From contig CM060199.1 in assembly GCA_030562195.1 (NCBI GenBank), positions 41,482,722-41,546,721 of the forward strand: a stretch of DNA of 64,000 nucleotides. Reading direction: 5' to 3'. Below the pieces are notes generated by a model. The model saw only the letters and a program-made list of their open reading frames with translations. It was not told the origin of the DNA and did no database searches. Positions 61,401-64,000 of this stretch are shown here, in pieces. Every line of letters starts with the position of its first letter. Positions within the stretch are counted from its first letter, which is position 1. The stretch is from Nipponacmea schrenckii. Lineage: Eukaryota > Mollusca > Gastropoda > Lottiidae. A program made the position numbers and the translations under genes.

Positions 61401-64000
61401 GCAATCTTCTCATTGAAAATATCTTGGATTAATCGAATACAAATTGAATTATGCTGTGGAATAGTCGAATAGCAAAAATCACTATTCGTGTGAGCACTAG
61501 TAATTATAAACCAAGTTCTTACGATCGAAACTAAAAAATCTTGTTCAAAGAATGTCAGAATCAGTAATTTTATAGTAGTGGATACTTCAAAAGAGATGTA
61601 CCATCAGGAGTTTGGGTAAATAAGTATTATATAATTTATGTCTTGTGTTTTGTAGGAGATAGTATAGCTCTAATAGTCAATAACCTGGGAGGAACGTCAG
61701 TTTTAGAGATGAATGTAGTAGCTAATGAGGCAATACAGTATTTAGGTAAGGAAGTCTTTTATTTAAATGACATTTCAAGAATAGATCTGGTAATATATTA
61801 ACTATTTGTATCCGAGAAGCCGGTGACAGCAGCACGGCCAGTTTGATAACTATCTGAAATACGTTGACCCAGGCTGGTATACGACATTGTCCTTCAAACT
61901 GTTATCAAACAATTTATTTATGAAAATAATTTGATTGTATTATAGAAGAGAAAGGACTTCAGGTTGACCGAGTTTACAGTGGAAGTTTGATGACATCATT
62001 AGAAATGGCGGGAGTTTCTCTCACAGTTTTAAAGGTGAACGAAACTCTCCGAGATTGTTTAGGTAAGACTAGTATAATAAGGTTAAATTTAATTATTATT
62101 GTGGGTGATGAATACCCCCACCCCCCGACCCCTACCCCGACCATATAGCACTGATAGTGTTAAATAAAGGTTTATTGAAGCATAAATTGGCAGTGAAAGG
62201 CTACAACCATAATCCATCCATTATTATTATTATTGTTGTCGGCCATTTTTACTATTTATGGACCTTTTTTACACATTTTTGTTAGAGAGCAAAAGTTTAC
62301 TTCTGTTTGTTAATATAGCTGTTTGTTTTATTGTATCATGGTGTAAAAAGGAATATTGGAATAGTTTTTCTTTCTTGTTGAAAATGAATTATTTGGTGAT
62401 ACAGACATTGAGGTGTATTTTGTTTAAAGGAATGCACTTGGATTATTTCCCAATATTATATTTTAGATTAACCCTGAGTCAGACCAGAAATAAAAGACAT
62501 AACGATACTATTTATCTTTACTATATATAATTGTTTTAGATTATCCAACAACAGCACCTGGCTGGTCGGTCCCAATGTTAGAGAAAGGGGAGAGAACTAG
62601 ACAAACACCATCACTTATTAAACCTGTACCTACAGATGATAAACAGGGTCAAGTTCGAACTGATTGTATTACAGTAGGCGAAGGTAAGACATCTTCTGAT
62701 CTCACTTGTATCATCATACCATTTGGTTGATATTTCTCCTGTATTACCATCTAGTTGGTTGATATTTCTCCTGTATTACCATCTAGTTGCTGGATATTTC
62801 TCCTGTATTACCATCTAGTTGCTGGATATTTCTCCTGTATTACCATCTAGTTGCTGGATATTTCTCCTGTATTACCATCTATTTGCTGGATATTTCTCCT
62901 GTATTACCATCTAGTTGGTTGATATTTCTCCTGTATTACCATCTATTTGCTGGATATTTCTCCTGTATTACCATCTAGTTGCTGGATATTTCTCCTGTAT
63001 TACCATCTAGTTGCTGGATATTTCTCCTGTATTACCATCTAGTTGGTTGATATTTCTCCTGTATTACCATCTAGTTGGTTGATATTTCTCCTGTATTACC
63101 ATCTAGTTGCTGGATATTTCTCCTGTATTACCATCTATTGTGGATATTTCTCCTGTATTACCATCTAGTTGTGATATTTCTCCTGTATTACCATCTAGTT
63201 GGTTGATATTTCTCCTGTATTACCATCTATTTGCTGGATATTTCTCCTGTATTACCATCTATTTGCTGGATATTTCTCCTGTATTACCATCTATTTGCTG
63301 GATATTTCTCCTGTATTACCATCTAGTTGCTGGATATTTCTCCATCTAAGATTTCAGACCTGAAATTTTTATTGCTTGGTAGCTAACCTGAAGTTCCAGG
63401 GTTCAATCTTGGCATAATTCGAGATAATAGATATTTCATCCTGATTCTCAGTATGCGTGACTATTAAAATCTCTGTTACACAGTTGGAAATTGAAACAGT
63501 AGGTTATATACTCCTGTCCTTAACAGTTGGAAATTGGTTCTTATTGCACATCTCATTGCACATTCCTCCATTAATTTTATTTTATTTAGTTATATATGTC
63601 ACTACTATTCAACTAGTGTTTAACTGTAAACTGTATTTCAATCATGAATACATGGTAACAATTATCAGAATTGGAACTTCAACTTTCCGAACTTATCTTC
63701 ATACTTCACATCACAATAACAAAAAACAATCCAATCATCAGACATGTAATTAAATATTTTCCAATGCTTGAGTACTTCCTGTTAAACCAAGAGAAAAGCG
63801 AAGTGTGTAGAATGATGCTACTGTAAAAAACGTTGGTATTAGAAAGAATAAATGTTTTACTGTCCCAGTATTTGAATAAATGATAACTCAATAAACTCAC
63901 ATTTTCTCTTAGGTATCACAGGCCTAAAAATTCGTAAAAATCCAGGAGAATCCAGATAGACTCTTGCAAAAGCAATCTGCGAGAGTCCTCCGAATGCTGT
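49257..64000 (+). CDS. TKFC: Triokinase/FMN cyclase (dihydroxyacetone kinase), spliced, continues past the right edge; model damaged
   Basis: Ten exons rebuilt by frame and splice sites: 49257-49467, 51090-51200, 57675-57746, 58234-58323, 59024-59058, 60066-60150, 61656-61745, 61946-62062, 62540-62683, 63913-edge. They encode the N-terminal DhaK domain. The family phosphorylates dihydroxyacetone and glyceraldehyde with ATP in the cytosol (fructose metabolism), and the animal enzyme also forms cyclic FMN. Visible: the substrate loop [12 protein letters not shown] in exon 1, [14 protein letters not shown] in exon 2, SCSVPG-like CSVPGSGP (58234 exon), IHGEAGVRR with the substrate-binding His (59029-59031), DHMTN (60066 exon) and VNNLGG (61656 exon). 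The ATP-binding DhaL domain would lie beyond 64000. Defects: about 60 expected residues between exons 2 and 57675 are absent, the exon ending 59058 lacks a GT donor, and an in-frame TAG sits at 63957. Misassembly or a decaying copy are both possible. Confidence 0.85.
49468..50077. other. TKFC intron 1, unique part
   Basis: AT-rich, no gene seen. A short imperfect dyad GTTGATAAAAGTAC...TTTTATCAAC lies at about 49889-49925. Confidence 0.4.
50078..50510. repeat. 30-bp minisatellite array in TKFC intron 1, about 14 copies
   Basis: Units contain ATTTAGTCCCTAGTCCCTAG plus AATGACT. Internal CCCTAGT duplications vary (TTATTAGTCCCTATTAGTCC at about 50201-50220), and some units lack one of them. Confidence 0.94.
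50604..51038. mobile_element. MITE-like element with TA target duplication in TKFC intron 1
   Basis: The left end CTGTAAGGCTAGAAATTA and the reverse complement of the right end, CTATAAGGCTACAAATTA, match at 16 of 18 bases. Both ends are flanked by TA (50602-50603, 51039-51040). Subterminal ATAAATGCGA motifs occur inverted inside. TA duplication and short inverted ends suit a Tc1/mariner-type MITE of 435 bp. There is no transposase frame. Confidence 0.65.
51090..51200 (+). CDS. TKFC: TKFC coding exon 2
   Basis: Acceptor TTTGATTTCAG ends at 51089. Encodes [15 protein letters not shown] and [20 protein letters not shown]. The donor is either CCTG|GTGGGT (51200/51201, phase 1) or 4 bases later (GTAAAT). 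The first has the better +5 base and a phase that fits the 57675 exon. Confidence 0.9.
51205..51540. other. TKFC intron 2, left unique part
   Basis: Contains a perfect 14-bp inverted repeat, GTTTTCAAGTGATA (51339-51352) with TATCACTTGAAAAC (51379-51392) and a 26-base loop. I looked for the missing DhaK exon here and did not find it. Confidence 0.5.
51541..55521. repeat. 40-bp minisatellite array in TKFC intron 2, about 100 copies
   Basis: The unit contains AAGATGAAGTTTGTAATAGC, then TTGACATTGTAAAGATGTAT. Variants (GTGAAG/GTAAAG, ATATAT, AACAACTT, GATGTAG, GTTGGT) recur in blocks, so it grew by multi-unit duplication. The unit is the 30-bp repeat of 30210-30420 plus about 10 bp. Long minus-strand frames (up to 861 codons, repeating [17 protein letters not shown]) are by-products of a repeat with few stops. 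Confidence 0.96.
55522..56385. other. TKFC intron 2, right unique part
   Basis: AT-rich with many stops on all frames. I searched for a frame encoding the expected DhaK block between exon 2 and the 57675 exon and saw none. Confidence 0.45.
56386..56735. repeat. C-rich degenerate repeat (CAAACCCCACCCCTCA type)
   Basis: Irregular runs of CCCC/CCACCCCTC separated by AAA or TCA over about 350 bp. The minus strand is G-rich with many GGGG runs, enough for stacked G-quadruplexes. A Pro/Ser/Leu-rich + strand frame through it is compositional. Confidence 0.85.
57118..57304. repeat. 25-bp minisatellite, about 7 copies
   Basis: Units of GATAGAAAGATATTCCCCAA plus ATGAA with exact 25-bp spacing. 25 is not a multiple of 3, so all minus-strand frames share the same repeating peptides in turn. 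Confidence 0.94.
57440..57674 (+). repeat. Decayed tandem copies of the intron-exon junction upstream of the TKFC exon at 57675
   Basis: The true junction ATACCTAGATAGCAG|GGTGTCTAGCTG (57660-57686) is echoed by ATACCTAGATAGTAAGGTGT (about 57459) and ATACCAAGATAACAGGATGTCTAGCTG (about 57571). CAGTATAATATATTAT-like filler lies between them, and there are extra AGCTGTT units. Spacing is about 110 and 90 bp. Confidence 0.75.
57675..57746 (+). CDS. TKFC: TKFC coding exon with LEEI block
   Basis: Acceptor ATAGCAG ends at 57674. Encodes [19 protein letters not shown] then INNM. Ends ATGG|GTTAGT, phase 1. The length-to-family match places it directly before the [14 protein letters not shown] exon. 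Confidence 0.88.
58234..58323 (+). CDS. TKFC: TKFC coding exon with CSVPG block
   Basis: Acceptor TTTACTGACAG, donor TTGG|GTAAGT. Encodes [16 protein letters not shown] and [11 protein letters not shown]. Both splice sites are strong and the phase is 1 on both sides. Confidence 0.93.
58530..58830. repeat. Degenerate 12-bp repeat (TTGATGTCCTTG)
   Basis: About 20 imperfect units of TTGATGTCCTTG/TATTGATGTCC in the intron after 58323, with irregular spacing. Confidence 0.9.
59024..59058 (+). CDS. TKFC: TKFC coding exon with catalytic-His motif; donor missing
   Basis: Acceptor GATTTCCAG ends at 59023. Encodes [11 protein letters not shown]. Family alignment places the exon end after AAT at 59058, in phase with the 60066 exon. 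Yet the next bases are ATATATTTAATATT and there is no GT before the in-frame stop further on. The following DNA is a TTTTATA array. Confidence 0.8.
59059..60050. repeat. TTTTATA low-complexity array in a TKFC intron
   Basis: Begins as regular AACTCTATTTTATATTTTAT units (59090-59260). It then decays into runs of TTTTATA and poly-T for about 1 kb, with TATTCTACTGTAT patches at 59285, 59430, 59990 and 60045. Such sequence is prone to assembly error. Confidence 0.95.
60066..60150 (+). CDS. TKFC: TKFC coding exon with DHMTN block
   Basis: Acceptor ATGTAATTTCAG ends at 60065. Encodes [17 protein letters not shown] and THLELRK. Donor AAAG|GTCAGT. It enters in phase 0, which matches the end of the 59024 exon. 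Confidence 0.92.
60383..61499. mobile_element. Non-autonomous hAT-type DNA transposon in a TKFC intron
   Basis: Perfect 17-bp terminal inverted repeats TAGTGCTCACACGAATA (60383-60399 and complement at 61483-61499) are flanked by an exact 8-bp direct repeat GTAATTAT (60375-60382, 61500-61507). Subterminal ATTCG/CGAAT motifs occur at both ends. An 8-bp duplication with TAGTG-type ends is characteristic of the hAT superfamily. At 1117 bp with no transposase frame it is non-autonomous. It carries a nested SINE fragment at 60962. Confidence 0.9.
60962..61020 (-). mobile_element. 5'-truncated SINE fragment nested in the hAT element
   Basis: The 59 bp around GGAGTTTTACGTCCTACTCT match the tail of the intact SINE at 48164-48240. 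They are flanked by the 13-bp direct repeat TAACTTTTGATTA (60949-60961, 61021-61033), so this is a separate, truncated insertion made after the hAT element arrived. Confidence 0.88.
61656..61745 (+). CDS. TKFC: TKFC coding exon with VNNLGG block
   Basis: Acceptor GTTTTGTAG, donor TTAG|GTAAGG. Encodes [20 protein letters not shown] and VANEAIQYL, matching the nucleotide-sugar-like fold strand of the DhaK C-terminal half. Phase 1 on both sides. Confidence 0.93.
61946..62062 (+). CDS. TKFC: TKFC coding exon with [14 protein letters not shown] block
   Basis: Acceptor TGTATTATAG, donor TTAG|GTAAGA. Encodes [20 protein letters not shown], the well-conserved G-(S/T)-x-M-(T/S)-(S/A)-LEM-x-G block of DhaK, then [10 protein letters not shown]. 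Confidence 0.94.
62063..62539. other. TKFC intron
   Basis: No repeat array. An open frame at 62258-62530 (+), rich in Phe/Leu/Tyr, has no recognisable content and is most likely chance. Confidence 0.5.
62540..62683 (+). CDS. TKFC: TKFC coding exon with APGW block
   Basis: Acceptor TTGTTTTAG, donor GAAG|GTAAGA. Encodes [20 protein letters not shown] and onward to DCITVGE. This is the end of the DhaK domain (the A-P-x-W motif). Confidence 0.92.
62727..63345. repeat. 32-bp minisatellite in a TKFC intron, about 19 copies
   Basis: Units contain GATATTTCTCCTGTATTACC plus ATCTAGTTGCTG, with GGTT/GCTG and ATTTGCTG variants and two shortened units near 63135-63175. It begins about 40 bp after the donor at 62684. 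Confidence 0.95.
63346..63912. other. TKFC intron, unique part
   Basis: AT-rich sequence with no recognised gene. Two small open frames on opposite strands overlap here and look random. The acceptor TTTTCTCTTAG ends the intron at 63912. Confidence 0.45.
63913..64000 (+). CDS. TKFC: TKFC coding exon at the DhaK-DhaL linker, with in-frame TAG
   Basis: Joined in phase to the previous exon it reads [15 protein letters not shown], then TAG (63957-63959). In the same frame it continues [14 protein letters not shown] to the edge. ITG followed by basic residues is where family members leave the DhaK domain. LAKAICES vaguely resembles the first DhaL helix. The stop may be a real truncation, a sequencing error or a pseudogene lesion. 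Confidence 0.7.

Noticed and set aside
62258..62530. 90-codon hydrophobic frame in a TKFC intron
   Set aside because: Lies between two well-supported exons on the same strand; composition reflects AT-rich intron DNA and no motif is present.

Overview
The window is animal nuclear DNA, AT-rich and split by introns. It is most likely from a lophotrochozoan and probably a mollusc (a gastropod is my best guess). The reasons are an FFamide-type (SIFamide-like) neuropeptide precursor, a spliced triokinase/dihydroxyacetone kinase gene, tRNA-derived SINEs, a hAT-type element with 8-bp target duplications, and an extreme load of minisatellites. Adding up my coordinates, tandem arrays fill about 37 kb of the 64 kb. 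The species call is inference; no search was possible.

Layout: (1) 1-2159, a 45-bp array; (2) 2761-3861, an intronless GT31 (beta-1,3-galactosyltransferase-like) gene on the + strand; (3) 3946-9660, a 24-bp and a 32-bp array; (4) 9683-17757 and 18258-30550, two copies of the same ordered block of arrays and unique sequence, separated by exactly 500 N and most simply explained as two overlapping contig ends scaffolded side by side; (5) 30550-32808, mostly unique DNA; (6) 32809-39011, a 44-bp array whose unit is itself an intron 3' end plus ATG, running directly into the coding exon of the neuropeptide gene (39012-39314); (7) 39315-48150, unique DNA and a 6.7-kb array of about 55 bp; (8) 48164-48521, a full-length SINE with a 16-bp target duplication; (9) 49257 to the right edge, ten recognisable exons of triokinase/FMN cyclase (TKFC) whose introns hold a MITE, a 4-kb 40-bp array, a hAT element with a nested SINE fragment, and further arrays.

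The three genes (Golgi glycosyltransferase, secreted neuropeptide, cytosolic kinase) share no obvious pathway. The strongest signal is structural: tandem arrays repeatedly arise at exon edges. The neuropeptide array repeats a functional-looking splice acceptor and start codon about 140 times. A TKFC exon (57675) has decayed duplicate acceptors just upstream, and another (ending 59058) runs straight into a TTTTATA array with no GT donor.

The TKFC model has three defects: about 60 expected residues are missing around the 40-bp array, one donor is absent, and an in-frame TAG lies in the linker between the DhaK and DhaL domains. Either the assembly is damaged there or this copy is decaying or truncated.
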